From: Solwaraspora sp. WMMD791
GTDB taxonomy: Bacteria; Actinomycetota; Actinomycetes; Mycobacteriales; Micromonosporaceae
Assembly (NCBI RefSeq): GCF_029581195.1
Contig: NZ_CP120737.1
Location: forward strand, 2,829,001 to 2,893,000
Direction: 5' to 3'
Length of the DNA: 64,000 nt
Below, one piece after another: positions 24,597 through 33,692 of this stretch. Every line of letters begins with the position of its first letter. Within the stretch, counting starts at the first letter, position 1. Under the pieces are notes generated by a model. The model was not told the origin of the DNA, did not search any database, and saw nothing but the letters and a program-made list of their open reading frames with translations. The position numbers were made by a program, and so were the translations under genes.

Positions 24597-24692
24597 CAGC
24601 CGAGATCGCGTAGGGCGTTGAACCAGCCCAGCCGAGATCGCGTAGGGCGTTGAACCGGCCCAGCCGAGATCGCGTAGGGCGTTGAACCGGCC
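24597..24692. repeat. Three tandem 32-bp repeats
   Basis: Units 24597-24628, 24629-24660 and 24661-24692 each begin CAGCCGAGATCGCG and include TAGGGCGTTGAACC; they differ at one base. A partial fourth unit follows, and GAAGCGCAGGACCAGCCAGC precedes. There are no spacers. The surrounding gap 24460-24737 between the oxygenase promoter and the TetR gene contains no other recognisable feature. Confidence 0.9.
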
Positions 24693-24737
24693 CAGCCGAC
24701 CCGGTCGGCGCACACCGGGTCAGCTGCCGGACGACCC

Positions 24738-25361
24738 TCAGCGGCGGACGGCGGCGACCGCGTCGTCGTAGAGGGCTTCGATGTCGAGTTGACCGTCGCT
24801 GCGCACCCAGGCCGTGGTGGCCACCTCCATGCAGGAGATGGCGGCGGCGACCACCGCGCCGGCCCGCAGCTCGGCGATCGGGTCCGACGCGGTCGACGCG
24901 GTCCGGGCCATGATGCCGGGGACCAGCACGTCGATCCACTGCTGCTGTTTCTCGATGTGCCGGGCACGCAGCGCCGGCGACTGTTTGAGCATGCGGTTGA
25001 TCTGCAGGAACTCCTGCAACGAGTACGGCATGGCCTCGAGGAGCGTCTTCAACGCCGCCCGGATCGCCGTCCAGGGGTCCTCGTCGGCAGGTCGGGCCGC
25101 CAGCGCGGCTCGGACGATCTCGCCCTGTTCGGCGTGGTCCCCGAGGACCATGTCCTCCTTGGTGCCGAAGTAGTGGAACAGCGAGCGCCGCGAGATACCG
25201 ACCTGGCGGGCGATCTGGTCCATCGTGGTGGATTCGTAGCCCTGTGCCAGGAACAGCCGCATCGCCGACGCCGCGATCTCGGCGCGGACCGCCCGACGGG
25301 TGCGGTCCCGCAGCCCTTCCTGGGGAGCCGCCTCGTCAACCATGCAGCACAGCGTACCCAT
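24738..25361 (-). CDS. TetR-family transcriptional regulator
   Basis: A 207-residue regulator. The N-terminal HTH is clear: AEIAASAMRLFLAQGYESTTMDQIARQVGISRRSLFHYFGTKEDMV (residues about 30-75). The C-terminal part resembles TetR_C domains with LQEFLQINRMLKQSPALRAR. Start ATG at 25361 lacks a ribosome site; a second ATG at 25343 is an alternative. It is divergent from the short-chain dehydrogenase, with a symmetric operator-like sequence in the gap, so it probably represses itself and that gene. Confidence 0.92.
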   Translation of the reverse strand: MGTLCCMVDEAAPQEGLRDRTRRAVRAEIAASAMRLFLAQGYESTTMDQIARQVGISRRSLFHYFGTKEDMVLGDHAEQGEIVRAALAARPADEDPWTAIRAALKTLLEAMPYSLQEFLQINRMLKQSPALRARHIEKQQQWIDVLVPGIMARTASTASDPIAELRAGAVVAAAISCMEVATTAWVRSDGQLDIEALYDDAVAAVRR

Positions 25362-25381
25362 CTTGCACTTGAAACATGTAT

Positions 25382-25394
25382 TGCACTGAGTGCA
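25382..25394. promoter_or_regulatory. Palindromic candidate TetR operator
   Basis: TGCACTGAGTGCA is a perfect 6-base inverted repeat around one G in the gap between the divergent tetR-type and SDR genes. TTGCACT recurs at 25362-25368 and AGTGCA at 25407-25412, giving further half-sites. Confidence 0.6.
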
Positions 25395-25438
25395 GATTGC
25401 GGATAGAGTGCAGGAAACATCGGCTTCGAGGAGATGGC

Positions 25439-26275
25439 ATGCCGCCCGTCGACTACCGCGACCAGACCACCCTGATCACTGGCGCGAGCTCCGGCATCGG
25501 TGCCGAGTTCGCCCGCCAGTTCGCCGCGCGCGGCTCCGACCTGGTGCTCGTCGCCCGCCGTGAGGAGCGCCTGCACCGGTTGGCCACCGAGTTGACCGCA
25601 GCGCACCGGGTTCGGGTCGAGGTGCTCCCGGCAGATCTGAGCCTGCCCGGGGCCGGCGAGCGGCTCGCGGAGCAGACCAACAGCCGAGGAATCACGGTGA
25701 CGAGCGTGGTCAACAACGCCGCCTTCGGCACCGCCGGCCCGTTCCACCGGGAGGACCCGGACAGACTGCGGGACGAGATCGCGGTCAACGTCACGGCCGT
25801 GGTCGACATCAGCCGGGCCTTCATCGGCCAGCTGCACACCGCCGCCAACGGCGTACTGATCAACGTCGCCAGTCTCGCCGGCTACCAACCCAGCCCGAAC
25901 CTGGCGGTGTACGCGGCAACGAAGGCGTTCGTGCTGCACTTCACCGAAGCCCTCTGGTACGAGAGCCAGGGCACCGGCCTGCGGGTGCTGGCACTGACCC
26001 CCGGCGTCGTCCAGACGGAGTTCTTCGAGGTGCTCGGCACCGACGAGGTCAACGGCCCGCTGCCCGCGCAGACGGCGTCCGAGGTGGTCGCGACGGCGCT
26101 GCGCGCCCTCGGACGACGCAACGGCCCGCCGAGCGTGGTCTCGGGCCGGCTGAACCGGCTGGCCGCCCACGGTGCCCGGCTGCTCAATCGCCGGCAGGCC
26201 GTCCAGATGATGGGCCGGATCAATGCCCGGTACGACACTGCCACGACAGACAGCGCCAGCAACACAGCGGCGTGA
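25439..26275 (+). CDS. Short-chain dehydrogenase/reductase
   Basis: A 278-residue SDR. TLITGASSGIGAEFARQFA is the cofactor motif; NNAAFG matches NNAG; catalytic residues are the Ser in NVASLAGYQ and YAATK (Tyr-x-x-x-Lys). The preference for NADP(H) is suggested by ARREERL after the second strand. A C-terminal extension with RLNRLAAHGARLLNRR resembles the DltE-like classical SDRs that act on acyl or steroid-type ketones. The ATG follows GAGGAG. Divergent from TetR. Confidence 0.92.
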   Translation: MPPVDYRDQTTLITGASSGIGAEFARQFAARGSDLVLVARREERLHRLATELTAAHRVRVEVLPADLSLPGAGERLAEQTNSRGITVTSVVNNAAFGTAGPFHREDPDRLRDEIAVNVTAVVDISRAFIGQLHTAANGVLINVASLAGYQPSPNLAVYAATKAFVLHFTEALWYESQGTGLRVLALTPGVVQTEFFEVLGTDEVNGPLPAQTASEVVATALRALGRRNGPPSVVSGRLNRLAAHGARLLNRRQAVQMMGRINARYDTATTDSASNTAA

Positions 26276-26293
26276 CGGCCGCCGGGGACATGG

Positions 26294-26815
26294 TCAGCAG
26301 CGGTCGAGGTCGGCGCGGGTCAGCAGCGACCGCAGCCGGATGCCCTCGGCGGCCAACGCCGATGCCCCACCCTCCTGGCGGTCGATCACGCACAGCGCGG
26401 CGTCGACCACGGCACCGAGCTCACGCAGTTGGCGCGTGGAGCTCACCACCTGCCCGCCGGAGGTGACCACGTCCTCGACGACCAGCACCCGGCGGCCGAC
26501 TACCGCCGCGCCTTCGGCCAGCCGGGCGGTGCCGTACTCCTTCGCCGTCTTTCGCACGAAGGCGCACGGCAGCCCGGTGTGGCGGCCCACGGCGGTCACC
26601 ACCGCGATGCCACCCATTTCCAGCCCGGCGAGCACCTCGGTCTCCGCCGGCACCAGCGCCGCCATCCGCTCGGCCAGCGCGTCGAGCAGGACCGGATCAG
26701 CCTCGAACTGGTACTTGTCGAAGTATTCGTCGGCCACCCGCCCGGAGCGCAACACGAACCGGCCGGTCAGCCGGGCGGTGGCGTCGACCCGGCGGGCCGG
26801 ATCCGCAATGTCCAC
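26294..26815 (-). CDS. pyrE: Orotate phosphoribosyltransferase
   Basis: A 173-residue enzyme of de novo pyrimidine synthesis that joins orotate to PRPP to give OMP. LTGRFVLRSGRVADEYFDKYQFEADP is the OPRT opening; VGRRVLVVEDVVTSGGQV is the PRPP loop; KTAKEYGTARLAEG is the catalytic flexible loop with Lys. The length is at the short end for actinobacterial OPRT. The start is GTG with no convincing ribosome site, perhaps leaderless. 115 bases separate it from the upstream amidohydrolase, so it is probably a separate housekeeping unit at the border of the catabolic region. Confidence 0.88.
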   Translation of the reverse strand: MDIADPARRVDATARLTGRFVLRSGRVADEYFDKYQFEADPVLLDALAERMAALVPAETEVLAGLEMGGIAVVTAVGRHTGLPCAFVRKTAKEYGTARLAEGAAVVGRRVLVVEDVVTSGGQVVSSTRQLRELGAVVDAALCVIDRQEGGASALAAEGIRLRSLLTRADLDRC

Positions 26816-26930
26816 CCTGGCATCGTCCCAGCCGAGCGGGCCCGTCGCTGACGCAGGCAGCGGCCTCGGTAAGGGCTGAAGAGTTGGGCGACGTGGTCAA
26901 CAGTCGTCGAGGTCGGCGTAAGAGGCAGCC

Positions 26931-28553
26931 TCAGCCTGCGGTGTAGCGGATTCCACCAGCCACCACCGTGGCCAGCACGGTGCCGGCGGGCAGCGCGTCG
27001 GCGTCCGGGGTGAGCGGATCGACGTCGAGCAGGGTCAGGTCCGCCGGCTCACCGACCCGCAGCACCCCGCCGCCCCAGCCGGCCCCCGGGTTGCCGGCCA
27101 CCTGCGCCGCGCCGGTGGTGAACAGCGCCAGCGCCTGCGCGGCGCTGACCGCCTGGTCCGGCCCGAGTGGCTCGTCGCGGCCCCGGACCCGACGGGTGCG
27201 GGCCTGCCAGATGCCGTGCAGCACCGACATCGGCGGACCCGGTCCGTCGGAGCCGCCGCCGACCGTCACCCCGGCGTCCAACCAGGCCCGAAGCGGGTTC
27301 GCGGCGGCGGCCGCTGGCTCACCGAGCCGCTCGATCAGGTTGAGCCCGAACGCCCATTGCAGCGCCGGATGCGCCGACACCGGCACGCCGAGCCGCCGCG
27401 CGGTCGCCATCGCCTCCGGTCCGGGCCCGAGGTAGGCGTGGATCAGGTGGAAGCCCAGTCCGGCGATCGGCGTACCGGCCGCGACCTCGGCGAAGACCGC
27501 CAGGGTCAGGTCGATCGCGGCGTCGCCGACGGCGTGCACGCCGACGCCCCGACCGTGCGCCGCCGCCGCCACGCAGTGTGCCCGCAGCGTCTCGGTGCGC
27601 AGACTCTGGTTGCCGTGGTAGCCGTCGGTGCCCGGCCACGGCGACGAGCGCAGTGCGGTGCCGAGCGAGCCGCCGCCGTCGAGGAAGAGCTTCGTCGGCC
27701 CGGCGCGCAGCAGCCCGGGTGCGACCCGATCAAGATCAAGTTCATCGAGGGTACGTCGCAACTGCGCGTCGTCCACGTCGTCGCCGCCGAGCGGCATCGC
27801 GACGGTACGCAGCCGCAGCGCACCGGACCGCCCGGCCGTCGCGTACGCGGCCAGTTCGGCGGCCGGCACCGCCGGATCGACGGCGGTGGTGATGCCATGG
27901 GCGAGCAGTTCCGCCTGGCCGGCGGTGATCCAGTCGATCCTCGTCCGCTGGTCCGGCTCCGGAATCACCGCACGGACCAGGGCGACCGCCGGATGCTCGA
28001 CGAGCAGCCCGGTCGGGGTGCCGTCGGCGTACCGGTCGATCCGTCCACCCGGCGGGTCCGGGGTGGCGGCGGTGATCCCGGCCAGCCGCAACGCGGTCAG
28101 GTTGGCGATGCCGTCGTGGCCCTTCCGGTCCAGCAGCACCGGCCGACCAGGGGCGGCGGCTTCCAGCTCGGCGGCCGACGGCAACCGGTGTTCGGCCAGG
28201 TCACCGGGGTCGAAGCCGGCGTCGGCCTCGATCCACCGACGGGTGGGGTACCGGCGGGCGTACCGGGTGATCCGGTCGCAGATGTCGCGGACGCTGGTCG
28301 CGTCGTCCAGGCCGACACGGGCGGCGGCCCGGCCGGCCCAGATCAGGTGCACGTGGCTGTCGACGAAGCCAGGCAGCACGACCCCGCCGGGCGGGGCGAG
28401 GTGCGGCGTACCGGTGGGGACGGCGTCGCGGACCGCGCGCAGGTCACCGACGGCGACGATCCGACCGGAGCGCACCGCCACGGCCTCGGCGCGCGGCGCG
28501 GTCGGGTCCATCGTGTGCACGTCGCCGACGACGAGCAGGTCACCGCCGGTCAC
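26931..28553 (-). CDS. YtcJ-type amidohydrolase (amidohydrolase 3 family)
   Basis: A 540-residue metal-dependent hydrolase. The composite beta-domain start (LLVVGDVHTMDP) leads to GFVDSHVHL with the HxH pair; later ligands are the His in VGVHAVGDAAID, the following HLIHAYLG and the Asp in GGGSDGP. These enzymes act on N-acyl or formamide-type compounds. The GTG start overlaps the OYE-like stop by 4 bases. Apparent last gene of the long operon that starts at 41245. Confidence 0.88.
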   Translation of the reverse strand: MTGGDLLVVGDVHTMDPTAPRAEAVAVRSGRIVAVGDLRAVRDAVPTGTPHLAPPGGVVLPGFVDSHVHLIWAGRAAARVGLDDATSVRDICDRITRYARRYPTRRWIEADAGFDPGDLAEHRLPSAAELEAAAPGRPVLLDRKGHDGIANLTALRLAGITAATPDPPGGRIDRYADGTPTGLLVEHPAVALVRAVIPEPDQRTRIDWITAGQAELLAHGITTAVDPAVPAAELAAYATAGRSGALRLRTVAMPLGGDDVDDAQLRRTLDELDLDRVAPGLLRAGPTKLFLDGGGSLGTALRSSPWPGTDGYHGNQSLRTETLRAHCVAAAAHGRGVGVHAVGDAAIDLTLAVFAEVAAGTPIAGLGFHLIHAYLGPGPEAMATARRLGVPVSAHPALQWAFGLNLIERLGEPAAAAANPLRAWLDAGVTVGGGSDGPGPPMSVLHGIWQARTRRVRGRDEPLGPDQAVSAAQALALFTTGAAQVAGNPGAGWGGGVLRVGEPADLTLLDVDPLTPDADALPAGTVLATVVAGGIRYTAG

Positions 28554-30532
28554 GATGTCACCTGCCGGGTGGCGAGCGTTTCGTGCAGGCTCCGGGCGGT
28601 GTCCGCTCCGGCGTGCACCGCGTCGTGCAGCCGTGCCGGACGCAGCGCGTCGCCGCAGCGCAGCACGGGACGGCCGGCGGCGACCTCGGCCGCCGCGTCG
28701 TACAGGTCGTGTCGGGGCCGCCGGCCGATCGCCGCGACGATCAGTCCGGCCGGCACGGTCTCTCCGTTCACCTGCACCTGCCGTTCCTCGGTGATCCTGG
28801 CCCGGCCGCCGAGAACGAGCCGGACGCCGAGGTCGGCGAGCAGGTCGGTCCAGGTCGGTGGGTCGTCGGGGGGCTCGGTGTCGAGCACCCGGGTGGTGTC
28901 GCCGATCAGGGTGACGTCGGCACCCCGGCGGGCCAGCGCGGCGGCGGTGCTGGTGCCGGTCCGGCCGGCGCCGATCACCACCACCGGGCCGTCGGACGGC
29001 GGCGGCACCGTGCCGCGCAGGACGTCGAGCGCCGGTACGGCACCAGGCAGCAGCCGCTGATCGCTGCCGGTGGCGACGAGCAGCCCGGCCCACCCCCGGC
29101 TCAGCTCGCCGGGGTGCAGCGGGGCGTCGACGACCTCGACGCCGCTGGCCGCCACCCGGGCCGTCAACCAGCGCAGGTACGGGGCGAAGCTGTCGTGCAC
29201 ACCGGTGTCCACAGCGTCCCGCAGCGCGCCGCCGAGCCGGCCGCCGGTGTACAGCCGGACCCGGTGGCCGTGCCCGGCAAGTGTGTGGGCGGCTTCCAGA
29301 CCGGCCGGTCCGGCCCCGGCGACGATCACCGACCGGTCCAGTGCGGGCCGGGGCGACAGGGTGCGAGGCGGCCGGCTCAGGGTCGGGCTCGACGCCGGAC
29401 CGGCGGGCAGCCGGCTCAGCGTCGGGTTGACGGTGCAGGCGACCGGACGGCCGACCAGAGCGGCGCGGGCGTGGCAGCCGTCGTTGCCGCGTACGCACGG
29501 GCGGATCCGGTCGGCGGCGCCGGCCAGGGCTTTCGCCGCCCAGTCGGGGTCGGCGAGGAAGGCCCGGCCGAGCGCGACCAGGTCGGCGGTGCCGTCGCGG
29601 ATCAGCGTGGCGGCCTGCGCCGGGTCGGTCACCCCACCGCAGGCGATGACGGACAGTCCGTACCCGCGTAGCTCACCGGCCGACCGCCAGGCGGCACCGG
29701 GCGGTACGGCGGCCGGCGGCACCTGCCGTACCCGGGTCTCGTGGTTGCCGGACGAGACGTGCACCGCGTCGACCTGACCGGCGGCGGCCAGGGTGCGCAC
29801 CAGGGCGGCGGTCTCGGCGAGGACCTGGCCGCCGGGTTCGTGGTCGAGATCGGACAGCCGTACGGTGAGCGCCACCTCGGGCGGCAGCGCGGCCCGGCAA
29901 CGGGCGACGACCTCCAGCAGGATGCGGCGTCGCCGGGCCGGGTCGCCACCGTAGCCGTCGGTACGGCGGTTGGTCTGCGGCGACAGGAACCCGGCGAGCA
30001 GGTAGCCGTTGGCGGCCTGGATCTCCACGACCCGGAATCCGGCCCGGGCGGCGCGGTCGGCGGCCCGGGCGAACCCGGCGACGACCTCGGCGATCTCGTC
30101 GACGGTGATCGCGCGCGGGCGCAGCCCGAGGCGGCGTTCGATGGTCGGCCAGGGCACCTCCGAGGCGGCCACTGCCTCGCCGGGCAGGGTGCGCTGTCGG
30201 CCGGCGTGGGCGATCTGCAGACCGGGCACCGACCCGGCGGCGACGATCCGTTCGGCGACGGCGGCGAGCGCGGCGGCGTGGTCGTCGCTGGCGATGCTGA
30301 GGTGACCGGGGAAGCCACGAGCGGTGTCGTCGTCGATCGCGGTGAACTCCACGATGGTCAACGCGCTGCCTCGGCCGACCCGACCGTAGTGGTCGCGGTG
30401 CCACGGCTGGGCGAACCCACCCGGGTCGGCCGCGCCGGTCGAGGTGGGTGCCTTGACGATCCGGGACCGCAGCCCGACCGGCCCGAGTCGGTACGGGGCG
30501 GCGAGCACCGCCGCCGATTCGGTGGGGTCCAT
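28550..30532 (-). CDS. Old-yellow-enzyme/TMADH-type NADH:flavin oxidoreductase with altered Fe-S site
   Basis: A 660-residue multi-domain oxidoreductase. Residues 1-330 form the FMN (beta/alpha)8 barrel (LQIAHAGRQ, EIQAANGYLL, FLSPQTNRRTDGYGG). Residues about 385-660 form FAD/NAD(P)H domains with VIVAGAGPAGLEAA and VVVIGAGRTGTSTAAAL. Trimethylamine dehydrogenase and dienoyl-CoA reductase bind a [4Fe-4S] cluster between the two through C-x2-C-x3-C-x11/12-C; here the stretch reads CVRGNDGC then CTVNP, so the second cysteine is Gly. The barrel's QTNRRTDGYGG is intact. Amine demethylation or enal reduction are possible. Start overlaps the GGT-like stop by one base. Confidence 0.85.
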   Translation of the reverse strand: MDPTESAAVLAAPYRLGPVGLRSRIVKAPTSTGAADPGGFAQPWHRDHYGRVGRGSALTIVEFTAIDDDTARGFPGHLSIASDDHAAALAAVAERIVAAGSVPGLQIAHAGRQRTLPGEAVAASEVPWPTIERRLGLRPRAITVDEIAEVVAGFARAADRAARAGFRVVEIQAANGYLLAGFLSPQTNRRTDGYGGDPARRRRILLEVVARCRAALPPEVALTVRLSDLDHEPGGQVLAETAALVRTLAAAGQVDAVHVSSGNHETRVRQVPPAAVPPGAAWRSAGELRGYGLSVIACGGVTDPAQAATLIRDGTADLVALGRAFLADPDWAAKALAGAADRIRPCVRGNDGCHARAALVGRPVACTVNPTLSRLPAGPASSPTLSRPPRTLSPRPALDRSVIVAGAGPAGLEAAHTLAGHGHRVRLYTGGRLGGALRDAVDTGVHDSFAPYLRWLTARVAASGVEVVDAPLHPGELSRGWAGLLVATGSDQRLLPGAVPALDVLRGTVPPPSDGPVVVIGAGRTGTSTAAALARRGADVTLIGDTTRVLDTEPPDDPPTWTDLLADLGVRLVLGGRARITEERQVQVNGETVPAGLIVAAIGRRPRHDLYDAAAEVAAGRPVLRCGDALRPARLHDAVHAGADTARSLHETLATRQVTS

Positions 30533-32064
30533 CAGCCGCCCCGCAGCACCCGCGCGGCACCGTCGGCGCGGGGGTCGCTGGCGGCGTCGAGGCCGGCCGG
30601 GGTGAGCCGGGCCAGTTGCACGTGCCCGGCGTCGTCGTGACGCTGCGGTACCTGGACCACCTGCAGGTCGAGGTCGCCGGCGGTGGCGCGCAGCGTGGCG
30701 GCGTCCGGGGTGTCGGGCTCCAGCAGCAGGCTGGGCCGGTCCTGGCCGACGTCGCGGGCACCGATCACCCACCGGGGCCGGGCCAACAGTCCGGCCGGGT
30801 CGGTGGTGGTCAGCGCGTCGGCGGCGACCTGGGCCAGGATCCACGGCTGGGCCCGGCCGCCCTGGCAGCCCAGTGCGAGCACCCGGTCCGGGCCGACGGC
30901 GATCGCCGGGCACAGGGTGTGCGGTGGGCGGGCACCGGGGCGCAGCCGACCGGGGTGGGCCGGGTCGAGGCTGAACACCGACCCCCGGTTGTGCAGCACC
31001 AGGCCGGTGCCGGGCTCGCAGATGCCGGCGCCGAAGGTCTGGAACACGCTCTGGATCAGGGTCACAGCGGTGCCGTCACTGCCGACTGCGGTGACCGCGA
31101 CGGTGTCCCCGGCCGGCTTCGGACCGGTCGGCAGGGTCGGCCCGGTCGGGGCGTCGGTGCGCAGCAGCAGTCCGTCGAGGTCGATCGGGCCGGTCCGGGG
31201 ATCACCGAGCAGGGTGTCACGGCTCTGCTCGGCGATCCGGGCGGTGGTCAGCGCGGCCGACGGGTGGTCGGCGGGGGCGGTGGCGGTCGCTGTGGCGAGC
31301 ATGGCCAGCAGGGTGGCCCCCTGGCTCGGCGGCGGGGCGACCGACCAGGTCACCTCGGAGCCGGCGGCGGCGTACCGCAGTGGGTCGGTGATCTCGGCGG
31401 CGTGCCCGGCGAGGTCGGCGGCGGTCAACGGGCTTCCGAGGGCGGCCAGCCCGGCGGCCAGCGTTTGGGCGAGCTCGCCCTGGTAGTAGTCGCGCCAGTC
31501 GGCACCGATGGTGCCGAGGGAGCGGGCCAGCGCCGGCTGGCGCAGCACCGACCCGGCTGGCAGCGGCGTACCGTCGCCGTCGAGCAGCAGCGCCGCCAGG
31601 CCGGGGTCGGCGCGGATCACGTCGATGCGGCGCAGGATCGCCGCGGCCAGACCGGGGCTGACCGGTACGCCGCCGACGGCCAACTCGACCGCAGGTGCGA
31701 GCACCCGGGCCAGTGGCAACTGGCCGCCGAGGCCGGCCAGCGCGGCCCAGCCGGCGACGACACCGGGCACGGTGACGGTGAACGGCCCACCTGGCGGCAT
31801 CCGGTCCCCTGCGGCGCGCAGCGCCGCGACGTCGATGCCGGCGGCGGCCGCACCGATCGACAGCACCGCCCGGACCCGGCCGTCGGGGGTGCGGACCAGG
31901 GCGGTCAGGTCACCACCGGCCGAGCACTGGTGCGGGTAGGCGACGGTGAGCGCGGCAGCGGCGGCGAGGGCGGCGTCGACGACGCCACCTCCGGCGGCCA
32001 CCACGTCGGCGGCGGCGTCCAACGCGGACGGGTGTGGTGCGGCGAGCGCGATCTCGGTCGACAT
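30532..32064 (-). CDS. Gamma-glutamyltransferase-like Ntn hydrolase
   Basis: A 510-residue GGT-family protein. The large-subunit part contains AYPHQCSAGGDLTALV; the predicted autocleavage and nucleophile threonine is in PAGDTVAVTAVGSDGTAV, followed by SVFQTFGAGICEPGTGLVLHN, which matches the small subunit. No secretion signal is seen, so unlike most GGTs it may work in the cytoplasm. It could remove a gamma-glutamyl group added by the GS-like ligase at 48466, or cleave a glutathione-type conjugate (inference). 20 bases separate it from the upstream cyclase gene. Confidence 0.85.
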   Translation of the reverse strand: MSTEIALAAPHPSALDAAADVVAAGGGVVDAALAAAAALTVAYPHQCSAGGDLTALVRTPDGRVRAVLSIGAAAAGIDVAALRAAGDRMPPGGPFTVTVPGVVAGWAALAGLGGQLPLARVLAPAVELAVGGVPVSPGLAAAILRRIDVIRADPGLAALLLDGDGTPLPAGSVLRQPALARSLGTIGADWRDYYQGELAQTLAAGLAALGSPLTAADLAGHAAEITDPLRYAAAGSEVTWSVAPPPSQGATLLAMLATATATAPADHPSAALTTARIAEQSRDTLLGDPRTGPIDLDGLLLRTDAPTGPTLPTGPKPAGDTVAVTAVGSDGTAVTLIQSVFQTFGAGICEPGTGLVLHNRGSVFSLDPAHPGRLRPGARPPHTLCPAIAVGPDRVLALGCQGGRAQPWILAQVAADALTTTDPAGLLARPRWVIGARDVGQDRPSLLLEPDTPDAATLRATAGDLDLQVVQVPQRHDDAGHVQLARLTPAGLDAASDPRADGAARVLRGG

Positions 32065-32084
32065 GCGGATCAGTCTCGCCGGGG

Positions 32085-32717
32085 TCAGCCGCGCTGGATC
32101 AGGATGGTACGGGCGAACGCCCCGTCGGCACCGACCAGCTTCGTCGGCAGGCAGACCAGTTCGTACTCCCCCGGCGGTACGGCGTCCAGGTCGGCGTTCT
32201 CCAGGATGATCACGCCGGAGCCGAGCAGCGCGTGGTGGGCGTCCCAGGTGTCGGTGCGCCGGTGGCTCTCGATGGTCAGGTAGTCGATGCCGATCAACGC
32301 GACCTGCTGGTCGATCAGCCAGCGGGCGGCTTCCGGGGAGAGCCCGACCCAGGAATCGGCGCGCTCGGTCTCGCGCAGCGGGCCGGCGGAGTTGCTGGTC
32401 TTCAGCAGCACCCGCGACGCTCCGGCGACACCGGCGGCGACCAGGTCGTCGACGGTGACGTCACCGTCGACACCGGTCAGGTCGGCGACGATCGCCGGGC
32501 CGACCAGGGTTTCCAGGGCGACCTCGTCGATCGGGGTGGCACCGTCGACGAAGTGCGCGGGGGCGTCGACGTGGGTGCCGGTGTGTGCGCCGAGCCGCCA
32601 CCTTGTGACGTTGGAGGCGTCGCCGTTGGCCAGCGACTCGACGATCTCCACCTCGGGCTTACGGCCCCAGTGCAGCATCTTCGGATGGATCGGCAGGGTG
32701 ATGTCGTAGATCTTCAC
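32085..32717 (-). CDS. Cyclase-family (kynurenine-formamidase-like) metal hydrolase
   Basis: A 210-residue member of the family of KynB and bacterial isatin hydrolase. The metal-binding signature GAHTGTHVDAPAHF is near residue 43, and the opening IYDITLPIHPKMLHWG is typical. These enzymes hydrolyse N-formylkynurenine, isatin or similar amides and lactams with Mn or Zn. The ATG follows GGAGGACCCGCG. Lies in the long hydrolase operon. Confidence 0.9.
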   Translation of the reverse strand: MKIYDITLPIHPKMLHWGRKPEVEIVESLANGDASNVTRWRLGAHTGTHVDAPAHFVDGATPIDEVALETLVGPAIVADLTGVDGDVTVDDLVAAGVAGASRVLLKTSNSAGPLRETERADSWVGLSPEAARWLIDQQVALIGIDYLTIESHRRTDTWDAHHALLGSGVIILENADLDAVPPGEYELVCLPTKLVGADGAFARTILIQRG

Positions 32718-32781
32718 GCGGGTCCTCCGGGCGTGGCGGGACGGGCAGGGCGTGGCGGGACGGTCAGGGCCGGCGCGACGG

Positions 32782-33594
32782 TCAGGGCCGGTGGGTGGGG
32801 TCGGGCCAGGGTTCGCGGACGGCGGCGGCGACGGCCCGGGCGGTGGTGGCCACGCAGCGGTCGAACTCGGCGCGGCCGTGTTCGGCGGTGGCGTCGGCGA
32901 CGTCGCGGCCCCACACGCCGGTGTCGCTGACCTGGTCCATCCGGTAGTCCCAGAAGGAGTCGACGTCCCGGTGCGAGGTGGCCTTCTCCATCTGGACCAG
33001 GTCCGGGTGCAGGTGCAGCATCACCGAAGTCTCGAAGTAGTTGGCGTGCATCAGGCCGCGGCCGTAGTAGACGTGCCCGTCGACCTCCGGCCCGGGGTAC
33101 ATGGTCACGTAGGCCAGGGCCCGCACCCGCGCGTCGCGGTGACGTACCCGCAGTTTCTCGGCGGAGACGTCGAGCGACCCGGCGTTCCAGATGTGCCCGT
33201 TGAGCAGGATGAACTGCCGGACACCGCTGGCGTGCAGCGAGTCGATGACGTCTTCGACGACGGCGATGAGGGTTTCCGGCCGCAGCGCGATCGTGCCGGC
33301 GAAGTCGCCGTGCGAGGCGGAGACGCCGTAGCCGATCGGCGGCACCACGGGTACGCCGGTGAGCGCGGAGACGTCGCGGGCGACCGCGTCGCAGATGAGG
33401 GTGTCGACGGCGAGCGGCAGGTGCGGGCCGTGCTGTTCGGTGGCACCGACTGGGATGATCACCGCGTCGACCATGGTCGCCGTCTGGCCGGCCTCCGGCC
33501 AGGTCAGATCGGCCCAGGCGACCGGAGTGCCGGGGCCGCCGAGTTCGGCGGCGAGCGCCGCCCGGTCGAGGTCGGTGTGGGACGGGTCGGACAC
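32782..33594 (-). CDS. Creatininase-family amidohydrolase
   Basis: A 270-residue member of the creatininase fold. IIPVGATEQHGPHLPLAVDT holds the Glu/His/Asp metal ligands; further ligands lie in YGVSASHGDFAGTIAL and LLNGHIWNAGSL (NGHxxN). Family members hydrolyse creatinine, dealkylate or deamidate cofactor precursors, or process guanidine and amide compounds. The GTG start is supported by AGAGGA five bases before it. Together with cyclase and deaminase neighbours it suggests opening of a cyclic amide. Confidence 0.9.
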   Translation of the reverse strand: MSDPSHTDLDRAALAAELGGPGTPVAWADLTWPEAGQTATMVDAVIIPVGATEQHGPHLPLAVDTLICDAVARDVSALTGVPVVPPIGYGVSASHGDFAGTIALRPETLIAVVEDVIDSLHASGVRQFILLNGHIWNAGSLDVSAEKLRVRHRDARVRALAYVTMYPGPEVDGHVYYGRGLMHANYFETSVMLHLHPDLVQMEKATSHRDVDSFWDYRMDQVSDTGVWGRDVADATAEHGRAEFDRCVATTARAVAAAVREPWPDPTHRP

Positions 33595-33692
33595 GGTGTT
33601 CCTCTCGGTACATGGACGGGGTCGAAAACGGCGCGGGGGCCCGACGGCCGGATCGGACCGAGCCGCGTCGGGTCGGCGCCGGTCAGTTCGCC

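Noticed and set aside
24597-24692. CRISPR-like array
   Set aside because: The 32-bp units are directly adjacent with no spacers, there are only three, and no cas genes are near.
26931-29498. Very long minus-strand frame as a single 855-residue protein
   Set aside because: The part upstream of 28553 is antisense-like low-complexity Arg/Ala/Pro sequence in another frame of the OYE-like gene; the real start is the GTG with a 4-base overlap.
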